Notes: a model not told the origin generated them from the sequence alone. A stretch of DNA of 64,000 nucleotides from Myroides albus (GCF_009711045.1 NZ_WMJX01000009.1:1-64000); one strand, 5' to 3'; positions 1 through 8,942 are shown, counted from the first letter of the stretch. Numbers and translations: made by a program.

Positions 1-14
1 TATATAATACAAAA

Positions 15-39
15 GAGGGTGACCTTTTGGGACACCCTC
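15..39 (-). terminator. Terminator of the ElaA-like gene
   Basis: A 7-bp perfect GC-rich stem (GAGGGTG / CACCCTC) with an 11-nt loop lies just past the stop of the leftward gene at 63-530. On the minus strand it is followed by an AT-rich tract. Confidence 0.6.
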
Positions 40-62
40 ATTATTTTTATTGTATATTATTT

Positions 63-530
63 CTAATTGCTGTATTCTGAAGCGCTGCGTATCATATCTA
101 CATGGGGGATATTATCTTCTAAATAGTCGTCAGAAGATGGTTTAAAACCAAATGACCCGTAGAATTTCTTTAAGTAACACTGAGCACCGATTTGAATATC
201 CTGTTCACCAAACTCTTGAGCAATCTTTTCAATAGCAAGTTGCATTAAAACTCGACCATAACCGTCTTTTCTATAGTCTGGTGCAATAGCAACTCTGCCT
301 ATTGATATCTCAGGATAACTTAGTCCAGGAGGAACTATTCTTGCACAAGCGATTACCTTATCTTGATGTGTAGCATAAATGTGTAAACACTGTTTGTCCT
401 TTCCGTCAATCTCTGGATAAGGGCAGTTCTGCTCTACAACAAAGATATCAGTTCGCAAACGCAAGATATCGTACAGTTCGTTGACTGTTAGTTCGTCAAA
501 CAATTTGGTGTGCCAGTGAATACTATTCAT
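63..530 (-). CDS. ElaA-like GNAT family N-acetyltransferase
   Basis: A 155-residue GNAT-fold acyltransferase of the ElaA type, expected to move an acetyl group from acetyl-CoA to an unknown amine. The acetyl-CoA-binding segment is visible at residues 77-96, with the R-x-x-G-x-G loop as R87-K-D-G-Y-G92. The N-terminal stretch with LRLRTDIFVVEQNCPY at about 23-38 is typical of ElaA proteins. Length fits the family. It stands alone on the minus strand, with its own terminator to the left and a 108-base gap to the CPBP gene on the right. The family is secure; the substrate is unknown. Confidence 0.85.
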   Translation of the reverse strand: MNSIHWHTKLFDELTVNELYDILRLRTDIFVVEQNCPYPEIDGKDKQCLHIYATHQDKVIACARIVPPGLSYPEISIGRVAIAPDYRKDGYGRVLMQLAIEKIAQEFGEQDIQIGAQCYLKKFYGSFGFKPSSDDYLEDNIPHVDMIRSASEYSN

Positions 531-638
531 AACTAATACGTTTTAAATTCTACTGTTCAAAGTTATAATAATCCTTTTTTAATACAGAAAGATTAACAGT
601 AAAAACACAATAATTTATATCCAATATAGAGTCTATTC

Positions 639-1361
639 TTAGAGCAACTCTGGAAAATAAGAACGTGCTATTAACAAAACCAAAACAGCAAATCCATTGT
701 TGATCAAGTGAAATAAAAAGGAATACCAAAACCCGTAGCGAATGCGCACATATCCCATCATTATGCCTAATGCAAATTGAGGAAAGACTATCAAAGGAGA
801 TAAAATTAAAATCCTCGAGGTAATTTCTTCAAAATTAGTAATATGTATAAACCCAAAAATTAAAGTTAAAAGGTAGAATATGTAGGAAAAATAAGTGGTG
901 TACAACTTCTTCAACACTTCTTTTTTCTTGCCTATAAGGTAAGTCAATACAACAAAAAGGCATAGTGTAACAATAGATAATCCATTTGCAACAGTTTCAT
1001 TCAGTTTATCTACACTAAACAAAAAGTAAGCTGAAGTCAAAATAAACCCTATAAACAAGTAGCTCGGTTTAAATCGCATAGGCAATCGAAAACTTAATTC
1101 TTCAATAAATGGTCCTATTACAACAGCAAATAGAATAAAAGGAACCACGCCTAATTCATTTAAGACTAATTCTATTAAATCTGGTTCTGGAATATCCAAT
1201 ACCAAATCTAATATCTGTTGAAGAGCTACAATTGAAAAAAGACAAAGCCCCCACAGTTTGAGCGTATTGAATAGCTTATACTGAGGAGAAAGAACAACTC
1301 CTTGTAAGTTGGGCTTCTTTGCGAATAAAAAGAAATCTGTTAATAATTCTTTTAGTGTCAT
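639..1361 (-). CDS. CPBP family intramembrane glutamic endopeptidase
   Basis: A 240-residue integral membrane protein with about seven or eight hydrophobic segments. The CPBP/Abi (Rce1-like) motifs are in order: EELSFR at 87-92 (EExxxR), FGFIH with H173, and H218-L-I-N-N222 (HxxxN). These residues form the proposed active site of the family, which cleaves substrates within the membrane. In bacteria some members are linked to bacteriocin self-immunity, but nothing nearby suggests that here. It is a single gene, separated from the TonB receptor gene by a terminator at 1399-1429. The substrate is unknown. Confidence 0.82.
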   Translation of the reverse strand: MTLKELLTDFFLFAKKPNLQGVVLSPQYKLFNTLKLWGLCLFSIVALQQILDLVLDIPEPDLIELVLNELGVVPFILFAVVIGPFIEELSFRLPMRFKPSYLFIGFILTSAYFLFSVDKLNETVANGLSIVTLCLFVVLTYLIGKKKEVLKKLYTTYFSYIFYLLTLIFGFIHITNFEEITSRILILSPLIVFPQFALGIMMGYVRIRYGFWYSFLFHLINNGFAVLVLLIARSYFPELL

Positions 1362-1398
1362 TAGTAAATTTATAAAGTTATAACCAAGTTATAAAAAA

Positions 1399-1429
1399 AG
1401 CAGTAATTATTATAATAATAATCACTGCT
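1399..1429 (-). terminator. Terminator after the TonB receptor gene
   Basis: An imperfect inverted repeat (AGCAGT ... ACTGCT extended by ATTATTA / TAATAAT) sits directly after the leftward receptor gene. It is flanked by an A-run on one side and a T-run on the other. Confidence 0.65.
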
Positions 1430-1442
1430 CTATTTTTACTTT

Positions 1443-3833
1443 CTAAAAGAAATACCTAAACTTACCTATAAAGCTCCTACCAGGCTTTTGTAAACTAAAG
1501 TTATCATACACTACTTTGTCAAACATATTTCTACATTCTAAGGTAAATTGAAACTTTTGCTCTTTTCCGAAGGTATAAGTCGCGACAAAATCATGGGTAA
1601 TTTGATCAGGTATTGTAAATTTTCCATCAGACTTAGATCCTAATGATGGCCAATAGAGGTAAAACTCTTTGATATACATCATAGCATAACCTAAACTAAG
1701 ATTATCTTCTTTAAATATTTTATTAAAAGTATAGTTAGCATCTACATTTCCATATAAGTAAGGAATGTTTGGCAATCGATCTTTGTAAAGATTACTTGCT
1801 AAATTAGCAATCGTCTTTGTTTTATTAATTAAATTCTGATAAGTACCATTGACTCCAATATTAAAATTGTTTTTAAAGTAATATCGAATTTCACCCTCAA
1901 TTCCCGTGTTTTGACTTGATGCTAAATTACCATAGGTTTGGTGGGTCTTATGTGTTGATAGTTCAGGACGGATAAAGTCTTCCGAATCCCTAAAGAAACC
2001 ATTTAAGTCAATAGATATCAAGTGATTTTTCCCTAATTGTGGGCTATAGTTCACTCCCAAATTATAGTTATTACTTACTTCAGGATTCAGTTTGTTATTA
2101 CCCGCAATATTTACCTTATCTCCAAAAAGCTCTACTGAAGATGGCAATCGAATACTCTTTTCAAAGGAGCTTTTAATTTGCAAATTATCTAACACAAATA
2201 TAGATCCTGTAATTCCGTAACCAAAGTAATTGTGATCTGCACTATACCCCTTATAAGCAGTATCCCCCCACTTACCAGTTGGATTATATGAATCTGTATA
2301 ATTAATTCTTTGATAATAATACTTTCCAAATGCAGTAATACTCCATTTTGTATTTGGTGTAAATTGGTAGCTTAAACCGTTTATATTCTTTAAAACTTCC
2401 GAAGGTTTATTCTTTATAATATCATCGGGATTGAGTTCATCTTCTCCTTTGCGTTTAAAGAAATTAATTGTATTGCTAAAAGAAAAATTGTGTTTGTCTC
2501 CCAGTTTATAGTTAATCACTGTAGCTACCATCCCATTGTTGTTTTTAAACTTATACATTGTTCGGTTTCGCTCTCCTCCCTTTTTGCCGTACAACTCCTC
2601 ATAATCTATATAATCTTGTACCCAATTGTATCTTCTATACACAGTGTCTATCACTTGATCACTTCCCAGATTATAATTTGCATTTAATCGAACATCAAGT
2701 CCTTCAATAAAAAGATTCTTCTTTTCATACATCAAAGTTGGCATGACTATATCTCCTCTTTGATGAAGATTTCCAAAGACAGATTCCATCCTCGCTCCAG
2801 TTTGAATCTCTTTATAGTTCTGTCCTAAAGTTATTCCTATTGCTATTCGATCTGCAAAAGATTTATTTACTAAACCAATCTGACCGACAAAGTTTTCATT
2901 GTGATATTTATCGTGAAAACGCTTTACTTTTTTATTTCTTCCGACAATTGTTCCCGTATGGATATCGTTGACATTCACACGAACTTTATAATCGTTATCT
3001 GAATAATTTTGATAGGCATTTAACTGTGTATAAAAACCAGTCTTCTCATCTACATAGACAAAGTTTACGTTACTTCGATGAGTATTGAAAGAACCGTAAG
3101 AATAAGACATGTCCAAAGAAGTCTTATCATAGGTATTAGTAATGATGTTAATTGCTCCACCTAAAGCGTCAGATCCTAAACCAACAGGGACAACTCCTTT
3201 GTAAATCTCAATGCGATTTGCCAAATTGATTGGTATGTTATTTAATTGAAAAGCCGAACCAAAATTATCCATGGGTATCCCATCTATAAAAAACTTTATC
3301 TGGTTTCCAGAATATCCATTCAAAGAGACATTCATCGTAGATCCTACACCTCCATCTTCTCTTACTCTTACTCCACTTGTTTTATCAATTGCATGACCTA
3401 TATCCATTGCACGTGAATGCAGCTTGACAGCGTCCAAAACAGAAACATTATAGGCCTTCTCTTTTATTTGTTGGTTCTTACTTTTAGCTAAAATGTTGAC
3501 CTCAGATAAATTGTAATTATCGGGAATCAAAGGGATATTCAAAATAGTATTATCGCTTACTTGAATTTCTTTCTGATAATCGCGATAACCAATATAACTA
3601 ACGTACACAGTGTAAGCCTGCCCTTTCTTTAAGTGGGGAATCTCATAATTCCCCTTTGAATTGGTCTGTCCAAACTTATTATTTTCTTTGATAACGACAG
3701 AAGCACCAATAATAGGTTCTGATTCGCTACCTTGGACAATCCCCCTTAGTATAGCCGTTTCTTGAGCAAACGCAGTAGAGCTAATAAACAAGAAAAATAC
3801 AGCTAAGTATTGAATTAAAATTCTCATCTTCAT
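1443..3833 (-). CDS. TonB-dependent outer-membrane receptor (XusA-like)
   Basis: From the chosen start this is 796 residues, a 22-strand TonB-dependent receptor. A signal peptide ends near AFAQ. It is followed by a carboxypeptidase-regulatory-like beta-sandwich (about residues 25-110) common in Bacteroidota receptors, a plug domain (about 120-230, with LNGYSGNQIKFFIDGIPMDN and GALGGAINI-like motifs), and a barrel ending in an aromatic residue (RYFF). An upstream Met at 3861-3863 would place the start inside a 12-bp hairpin (3852-3888) and put a non-signal sequence before the signal peptide, so ATG 3831-3833 is preferred. The gene follows a DUF4374 lipoprotein gene on the same strand. By analogy with Bacteroides XusA/XusB the pair may import iron-xenosiderophores; the ligand is inferred, not seen. 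Confidence 0.85.
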   Translation of the reverse strand: MKMRILIQYLAVFFLFISSTAFAQETAILRGIVQGSESEPIIGASVVIKENNKFGQTNSKGNYEIPHLKKGQAYTVYVSYIGYRDYQKEIQVSDNTILNIPLIPDNYNLSEVNILAKSKNQQIKEKAYNVSVLDAVKLHSRAMDIGHAIDKTSGVRVREDGGVGSTMNVSLNGYSGNQIKFFIDGIPMDNFGSAFQLNNIPINLANRIEIYKGVVPVGLGSDALGGAINIITNTYDKTSLDMSYSYGSFNTHRSNVNFVYVDEKTGFYTQLNAYQNYSDNDYKVRVNVNDIHTGTIVGRNKKVKRFHDKYHNENFVGQIGLVNKSFADRIAIGITLGQNYKEIQTGARMESVFGNLHQRGDIVMPTLMYEKKNLFIEGLDVRLNANYNLGSDQVIDTVYRRYNWVQDYIDYEELYGKKGGERNRTMYKFKNNNGMVATVINYKLGDKHNFSFSNTINFFKRKGEDELNPDDIIKNKPSEVLKNINGLSYQFTPNTKWSITAFGKYYYQRINYTDSYNPTGKWGDTAYKGYSADHNYFGYGITGSIFVLDNLQIKSSFEKSIRLPSSVELFGDKVNIAGNNKLNPEVSNNYNLGVNYSPQLGKNHLISIDLNGFFRDSEDFIRPELSTHKTHQTYGNLASSQNTGIEGEIRYYFKNNFNIGVNGTYQNLINKTKTIANLASNLYKDRLPNIPYLYGNVDANYTFNKIFKEDNLSLGYAMMYIKEFYLYWPSLGSKSDGKFTIPDQITHDFVATYTFGKEQKFQFTLECRNMFDKVVYDNFSLQKPGRSFIGKFRYFF

Positions 3834-3851
3834 GACGAATATATTTATATA

Positions 3852-3888
3852 GTAAAAAGACAACCTTATAGATAGATTGTCTTTTTAC
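3852..3888 (-). terminator. Hairpin between the DUF4374 and TonB receptor genes
   Basis: A perfect 12-bp inverted repeat (GTAAAAAGACAA / TTGTCTTTTTAC) with a 13-nt loop lies between two genes that otherwise look co-transcribed. The T-run in the 3' arm makes it terminator-like on both strands. It could attenuate the receptor relative to the lipoprotein. Confidence 0.6.
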
Positions 3889-3908
3889 ACAGTGATCAAT
3901 TACAATTA

Positions 3909-5165
3909 TTATTTAGAAGATAATTTTGATATTGCAGTGATTGTACCACCTTCAAGTTTTATTCCTTTTGTAGCTGTAGCTGTCTCTGCATCCATTTTGT
4001 AAACAAAACTTCCTTGATCTGTAGTCACCCCCACATAAACAGTTTTTCCATCCATAAGAGATAAATTGCTTTTATCAGAAAAACCTAAGTCTTTAATAGT
4101 TTCAGGTAAACCTTCAATCCACTTATAAGTTTTAGTATATACGTCTAAAGAAGCGTATTTTATTACATTGCTACTGTTGTTTAACTTATCATTTTCAAGG
4201 CGAGCAATAAACTTTCCTTTACCAGCATAAACTAAACCGCTAACAAAATAACCACTTGTAGCTTTTTCAATGTCCCAAAAATACTTGTCATCAAACTCTA
4301 AAGTTTTACCGTCAATTTTTAAAATTCCCGAAGGATTAGTAGAGATTAATTCCCCTTTTCCACCTAATACATTCGCACTTGAGAAAGCATATCCATCCCC
4401 TTTTTCATCTTGAAATAAACCATTTTTAAAATAAGCACCTATATATGAACTCTTATCACTTGTGATGACTTTATCCAAATTCATACTTGGATAATCGTAT
4501 ACAGCCACCCAAGCAGTATTTGCAAATGAAGTTCCCCAAACATCACCCGAGATTCCTCTCATTGAGAAATATGGAGCTAATAATTTATTTCCTATTTGAG
4601 TTAACCCACTAAAGTGTGCACGCTCACCGTTATTTGCTAATTCAACTGTATTTATAATACCTTGACTTACGATGTGATCTGAATCAGTATTTACAATATA
4701 CCAAGGAGCGATTTCTACACCGCTACGAGGAACTTTCCACATGACAAAGTCATTATTCATTGCTCCATATACTTGCACCGTCTCCGTGACAAAATCATTC
4801 CCCTTAACTAACTTCCCCTTATTGTTTAAAGTGTAAACTGTTACTGCACCAGGATTACCTTGTCCATATAACAAACTGTAAAACTTATTCTTTGTTGTTA
4901 AGTAATAACGATATGCTCCATCTTGCTCAATACCATTATTGCTCAAGTTTACACTTCCACTTTCGATATCCTCTACTGTTAAAAGATAGTCAGCTACACC
5001 CTCATGCTCTAAAGAAGAAGCTGCTATTACGTAGCGCTCTACGTTTTCTGTCTCATTACCTCCTGTATTGTTATCTCCATCAGAAGAACTATTATCATCG
5101 CTACTGCAAGCGATAAATCCTGTAGTTAAACTCAATACCAGTAAAGATTTAATTATTCTGCTCAT
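3909..5165 (-). CDS. DUF4374 surface lipoprotein (XusB-like)
   Basis: A 418-residue lipoprotein. The signal peptide ends in the lipobox GFIAC with the lipidated Cys at residue 20. A Ser/Asp/Asn-rich linker (21-44) follows, then a repetitive beta-rich domain consistent with a DUF4374 beta-propeller. DUF4374 proteins occur beside TonB receptors in Bacteroidota; XusB of Bacteroides thetaiotaomicron is, as I recall, such a protein and binds siderophores at the cell surface. Here the lipoprotein gene comes first and the receptor second. No PepSY inner-membrane reductase (XusC) is nearby. A well-formed flavobacterial promoter lies at 5200-5231. The ligand is unproven. Confidence 0.8.
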   Translation of the reverse strand: MSRIIKSLLVLSLTTGFIACSSDDNSSSDGDNNTGGNETENVERYVIAASSLEHEGVADYLLTVEDIESGSVNLSNNGIEQDGAYRYYLTTKNKFYSLLYGQGNPGAVTVYTLNNKGKLVKGNDFVTETVQVYGAMNNDFVMWKVPRSGVEIAPWYIVNTDSDHIVSQGIINTVELANNGERAHFSGLTQIGNKLLAPYFSMRGISGDVWGTSFANTAWVAVYDYPSMNLDKVITSDKSSYIGAYFKNGLFQDEKGDGYAFSSANVLGGKGELISTNPSGILKIDGKTLEFDDKYFWDIEKATSGYFVSGLVYAGKGKFIARLENDKLNNSSNVIKYASLDVYTKTYKWIEGLPETIKDLGFSDKSNLSLMDGKTVYVGVTTDQGSFVYKMDAETATATKGIKLEGGTITAISKLSSK

Positions 5166-5199
5166 ACTTATATTTATTTAGATTTGTTTTAAATAAAAG

Positions 5200-5231
5200 C
5201 AAATATAAAGTAAAAGTTAACATAAAATCAA
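5200..5231 (-). promoter_or_regulatory. Flavobacterial promoter for the DUF4374-TonB genes
   Basis: On the minus strand TTG (5229-5231) is followed after 21 bases by TATATTTG (5200-5207). This matches the Bacteroidota consensus TTG / TAnnTTTG. It lies 35-66 bases upstream of the lipoprotein start. I could not identify a convincing Fur box. Confidence 0.65.
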
Positions 5232-5273
5232 ATTATGCGAATAATTATTTTTACTAAGTCTAAATTATACAAA

Positions 5274-5308
5274 AAAGGGAGGTATTCATAAGTTGAATAC
5301 CTCCCTTT
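5274..5308 (-). terminator. Terminator of the serC-region operon
   Basis: A 15-bp perfect stem (AAAGGGAGGTATTCA / TGAATACCTCCCTTT) with a 5-nt loop lies 20 bases past the DUF937 stop. It closes the leftward acyl-CoA reductase-serC-SerA-like-DUF937 operon. Confidence 0.85.
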
Positions 5309-5328
5309 AATACTATTGTAAATTATTA

Positions 5329-5805
5329 TTAAAATAACCCCTTCAAAGCGTTCATTGCCCCTCCAAGGCCTTCTTTTCCTCCTGTTAATGAATCAAGTAA
5401 GCCTTTTGAATCGCCACCTCCAAAACTACTAATTAAATCAGTAATTTGGAATCCTGACTCTCCACCTTTAGACTTGCTCACAAGGCTTTCGATAATACCA
5501 GGAATCACTGATCCAGCAAAATTCTTTGCTATTCCTTCTCCAAGACCTAACTTGCTAGTCAAACTTCCTACTAAATTTGTTATCATTCCCATAACCATAG
5601 GATTTGACATTAAATTAGATGTTCCTCCTCCCAATAGACTTGTCAATGCACCTAAATCTCCACCAGAAATACTATCCTTAAATCCATTAATAATACTATC
5701 TCCTGTTTCTTTTGTTACAGCACCTGCAAGATCTGTAGAGATACCCGCTTGGCTAATTTCTTTTGAACTTACTTGTTCAATCAATTTAGTAATCTGATCT
5801 ATCAT
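5329..5805 (-). CDS. DUF937-like small Gly/Ser/Leu-rich protein
   Basis: A 158-residue protein with no signal peptide or clear membrane span. It is rich in Gly, Ser and Leu, with repeated motifs such as ALTSLLGGG, LISSFGGGD and LLDSLTGGK. The composition and alternation fit the DUF937 family, whose function is not established. It is the last gene of the operon, 33 bases after the SerA-like gene, and is followed by a strong terminator. The same position next to serC is, as I recall, common in flavobacteria, so the link is probably ancestral. I do not propose a function. Confidence 0.7.
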   Translation of the reverse strand: MIDQITKLIEQVSSKEISQAGISTDLAGAVTKETGDSIINGFKDSISGGDLGALTSLLGGGTSNLMSNPMVMGMITNLVGSLTSKLGLGEGIAKNFAGSVIPGIIESLVSKSKGGESGFQITDLISSFGGGDSKGLLDSLTGGKEGLGGAMNALKGLF

Positions 5806-5838
5806 AACTTTTTTATTTGTTAAGCTAAAACTACTAAA

Positions 5839-6798
5839 TTAATTTCTCAATAATTGCATTTTTTCAATTATTTCATCCCAGATTAACATTTTACTCACAT
5901 CTGTCGAAGTATTTATATTTGGAGATAGAGAAAACGCAGGTTGCATTAAAACTTGTATAGCAGGTTTTGGCTCTTCTTCAAAACGGTCAACTCCCGCAAA
6001 CAAAAGTCGTTCTTCATTTGCCATATCTACTAATGCTACCTCATTTACAGCTTCTGGATAGGCACAATTGATAACCCCCATAAGATGATGAGCTTGATCA
6101 AAAGATTCTTTATTTAATACATAACGTTCAAAGTGTCTTGTATGAACAGTCAAAAAGTGAGCATCATGAACTACTTTTTCAATTGGAGAACTATCCAATT
6201 CTACTCTAAACTGAACATTATTTGGCAATACATAATCAGCTCTCAAACTATCAATATCCTTATCACAGTACAAAACATGCATACCAAGAGCTAATGCCTT
6301 TTGAGCAACTAATTCACCTGCTTTGCTCATTCCTATTATACCCAATGTTTTCCCAGCTAATTCTATTCCAGTACTATAGGATTCTTGCAGTGATTTAAAA
6401 CTGCTATCCCCTTCCAGAGGCATATTCCGATTAGACTCTTGCAACAACCTACATCCCGTAAACAAATGAGCAAAAACCATTTCAGCTGTAGCATTTGCCA
6501 AGGCTTCCTCTGCCCATACCACATGGATACCCTTTGATGAAATATAGTCAATTAATTCGAGCTCAATTGAAGTCCCTGCATACACAATCACTTTCAACTC
6601 TTTTAATTCATTTATCATTACTTTATTAAGCAAAGTACCGTTCTGCAAAAGCAATCCTTCTATTTTATTCTTATGGATGTAATTAAATAATTGTTCGTGA
6701 GCAACACGCACTTCTACAATCTCGTAACCAATTTTCTCAAGCGCTAATTTGACCTCTTGAGATATTCCATCATTAGCTAATATTTTCATCAATGACAA
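5839..6798 (-). CDS. SerA-like D-2-hydroxyacid dehydrogenase fold protein, catalytic residues missing
   Basis: A 319-residue protein in the position and with the overall fold of flavobacterial 3-phosphoglycerate dehydrogenase (it keeps SNRNMPLEGD at 122-131 and FAGVDRFEEEP at 268-277). The active-site landmarks are altered. The nucleotide loop reads G156-M-S-K-A-G161 instead of GxGxxG. The catalytic Arg of NxARG is Tyr247 (NCAYP). The catalytic His of TPHIG is Asn294 (SPNIN). The substrate loop RSATK is QNGTL (52-56). The family Glu in the ExEP motif is kept. It lies 10 bases after serC in the operon. Normal SerA activity therefore looks unlikely; a structural, regulatory or altered role is inference. 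No second serA lies in this window. Confidence 0.8.
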   Translation of the reverse strand: MSLMKILANDGISQEVKLALEKIGYEIVEVRVAHEQLFNYIHKNKIEGLLLQNGTLLNKVMINELKELKVIVYAGTSIELELIDYISSKGIHVVWAEEALANATAEMVFAHLFTGCRLLQESNRNMPLEGDSSFKSLQESYSTGIELAGKTLGIIGMSKAGELVAQKALALGMHVLYCDKDIDSLRADYVLPNNVQFRVELDSSPIEKVVHDAHFLTVHTRHFERYVLNKESFDQAHHLMGVINCAYPEAVNEVALVDMANEERLLFAGVDRFEEEPKPAIQVLMQPAFSLSPNINTSTDVSKMLIWDEIIEKMQLLRN

Positions 6799-6808
6799 TT
6801 AATAATAA

Positions 6809-7876
6809 TTAGATTTTGTGTTTGACTTCCCGTAAAACCTCAACCAAAGCGGTAACGCTATTAAGAGGTAAAGCATTATACAGCGATGCCCTATATCCAC
6901 CAAGAGTGCGGTGTCCACGTATATTTTTTATTCCTGCTTCAACGCACATTTCATCAAACAATTTGTCAATACTACTATGGACAAAATCAAAAGTTACATT
7001 CATTTTAGAACGAGAGTCACTTTCAGCAATACCTCGAACAAAATCAAGAGAATCAATTGCCTCATACAGAGTAGCTGCCTTCTTAATGTTGACCTTCTCA
7101 ATTGCCTCTACCCCACCTAAACTTTTTAACCATCTTAAATTCAAAAGCGTAGTATAAATGGCGAATACATTTGCAGTGTGATACAAACTCCCTTTAGAAA
7201 TGTGTTCTTGATAGTTTAACATATTGGGAATAAAACGAACCTTATTGTTAAGTACTCCTTTGCGAATAAAAACTACACTTAAACCAGCAGGTCCGATATT
7301 CTTCTGTGCACCAGCATAAATGACATCAATCTTGTTATAATCAAATACCCTTGAATAGATATCAGAACTCATATCGCAAACGATAGGACAATTAGCCTGT
7401 GGAACATAATCAAATTGTGTCCCATAAATAGTATTATTCGAAGTAAAGTGCAAATAATCTAAAGACGAAGTTTCTACAATACCCTTAGGAATACTCTTGA
7501 ACTCATTGTTTTCAGAACTTGCTGTAATCTTGACTTGTCCAAACTGATGCGCTTGCTCAATAGCTTTAGAGGCCCATACACCAGTATTAATATAACCTGC
7601 CTTTGTGGAAAGCATATTATAAGGTATCCTCAAAAACTCCATACTTGCTCCGCCCTGTAAAAACAAGACATCATAATCCCCTTTATCCAAGCCCAAAAGA
7701 TCCAAAGCTAAATGACTAACCTCATCTAATACAGCTAAAAAAGCTGAACTACGATGCGAAATAGACAAAATAGACATACCTGACCCGTCAAAGTCGATTA
7801 GAGCTTGCGCTGCTTGTTGATAAACAACTTCAGGAAGTAAACAAGGTCCAGCACAAAAGTTGTGTATTTGACTCAT
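6809..7876 (-). CDS. serC: Phosphoserine aminotransferase SerC
   Basis: A 355-residue PLP enzyme converting 3-phosphohydroxypyruvate plus glutamate to phosphoserine plus 2-oxoglutarate, the second step of serine synthesis (also used in pyridoxal phosphate synthesis in some bacteria). The N-terminal FCAGPCLLPEVV and SHRSSAF motifs are typical. The PLP lysine is K192 in AGAQKNIGPAG. Full length for the family. The start is 1 base after the stop of the acyl-CoA reductase gene and the stop is 10 bases before the SerA-like gene, so all are probably translated from one mRNA. Confidence 0.95.
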   Translation of the reverse strand: MSQIHNFCAGPCLLPEVVYQQAAQALIDFDGSGMSILSISHRSSAFLAVLDEVSHLALDLLGLDKGDYDVLFLQGGASMEFLRIPYNMLSTKAGYINTGVWASKAIEQAHQFGQVKITASSENNEFKSIPKGIVETSSLDYLHFTSNNTIYGTQFDYVPQANCPIVCDMSSDIYSRVFDYNKIDVIYAGAQKNIGPAGLSVVFIRKGVLNNKVRFIPNMLNYQEHISKGSLYHTANVFAIYTTLLNLRWLKSLGGVEAIEKVNIKKAATLYEAIDSLDFVRGIAESDSRSKMNVTFDFVHSSIDKLFDEMCVEAGIKNIRGHRTLGGYRASLYNALPLNSVTALVEVLREVKHKI

Positions 7877-7877
7877 G

Positions 7878-8936
7878 TTATAAGTTTAGCAAAAATTCTA
7901 AAGTATCCACATTGTCAGCATAATCCCACAGATTAGGCTCTTGTGTCTTTCCAAAAGGAATACTTCCCTCTACTAATCCATTTGAAACTACGCACTGAAT
8001 TTTTTCACTATCCTCTCTCAAACGAGATTGAACAGTATCCAAATCATCATAATATTCAAAAAACACAGAAGATATTGGCGAAGAATAACCTTTGTCCTCT
8101 TTCACAGTAAGAAAACCGTTATCTAATATTTTAAAATCGCTCATCAGAAAAACGGCTTTGTTATAATCGTAATTATTAGAATACTTTTCGTACTCAATCA
8201 CATCCTTATACTCAAACATTCCTTGATAAAAACCATCAAAATTAAAACCTGTAGGAACAAACAACTTGGAAACATTACGACATCCAAGCCCATAATAAGT
8301 AAAAACGTCTTTACCTAAAGCAACCATATCCTCATGAGATTCACTACCATCTAAAACAGCAACTGAATTTCTATTCTTGCGGATTATATTGGGAACTTTG
8401 CTAAAGTAGTAATCAAAATATCTTGCTGTATTATTACTTCCTGTAGCAATAACAGCATCGAAATCCTCTAACTTACCTTCGTTAAACACAATTCTATCAG
8501 CAAAGTTTGGTTCGATAGCCATAATATACTTCACTAAAAGAGGTAAAAGTTTTTGGTCATTAGAAGATAACTTAACCACGGCAATATTACCACTCATTAA
8601 AACCGATAAGAAATCGTGAAATCCTACTAAAGGTATATTACCAGCCAAAATCAAGCCTACTTTCTTCATAGGTTCTAATGTAAAATCATACTTAGAACAC
8701 CATTGATCAATATTTTCTTGCGTTAAAGCATCTGCCCATGAACGAATTGAAGTTAAAACTTGTTCTTCTGTAAACCATCCATTATAATTTACAGAACTAT
8801 AAATTAATTGCTCAAATGCAGAAAAAAATTCGTCATTATGACAAACATCATTGTTTTTTATAAATTCATTTGTAGTAAATTGGCTTAAAAAAGCACCTAA
8901 TTTAACAAATGTATTTTTTTTAACATCTAAATTCAT
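7878..8936 (-). CDS. Acyl-CoA reductase (LuxC-like, aldehyde dehydrogenase superfamily)
   Basis: A 352-residue protein related to LuxC-type acyl-CoA reductases, which reduce acyl-CoA to aldehyde with NADPH. The likely catalytic Cys is in GLGCRNVSKLF, and the substrate/cofactor region holds VGLILAGNIPLVGFHD and AVVKLSSNDQ. No LuxE or luciferase gene is nearby, so bioluminescence is not implied. It is the first gene of the operon with serC and shares a 74-base divergent promoter region with a ferredoxin gene. This association is, as I recall, typical of flavobacteria, but why an acyl-CoA reductase sits with serine genes is unclear. Confidence 0.8.
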   Translation of the reverse strand: MNLDVKKNTFVKLGAFLSQFTTNEFIKNNDVCHNDEFFSAFEQLIYSSVNYNGWFTEEQVLTSIRSWADALTQENIDQWCSKYDFTLEPMKKVGLILAGNIPLVGFHDFLSVLMSGNIAVVKLSSNDQKLLPLLVKYIMAIEPNFADRIVFNEGKLEDFDAVIATGSNNTARYFDYYFSKVPNIIRKNRNSVAVLDGSESHEDMVALGKDVFTYYGLGCRNVSKLFVPTGFNFDGFYQGMFEYKDVIEYEKYSNNYDYNKAVFLMSDFKILDNGFLTVKEDKGYSSPISSVFFEYYDDLDTVQSRLREDSEKIQCVVSNGLVEGSIPFGKTQEPNLWDYADNVDTLEFLLNL

Positions 8937-8942
8937 ATTGAT

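Noticed and set aside
3834..3863. Ten-residue N-terminal extension of the TonB receptor
   Set aside because: It would start inside a 12-bp terminator-like hairpin and precede a complete signal peptide.
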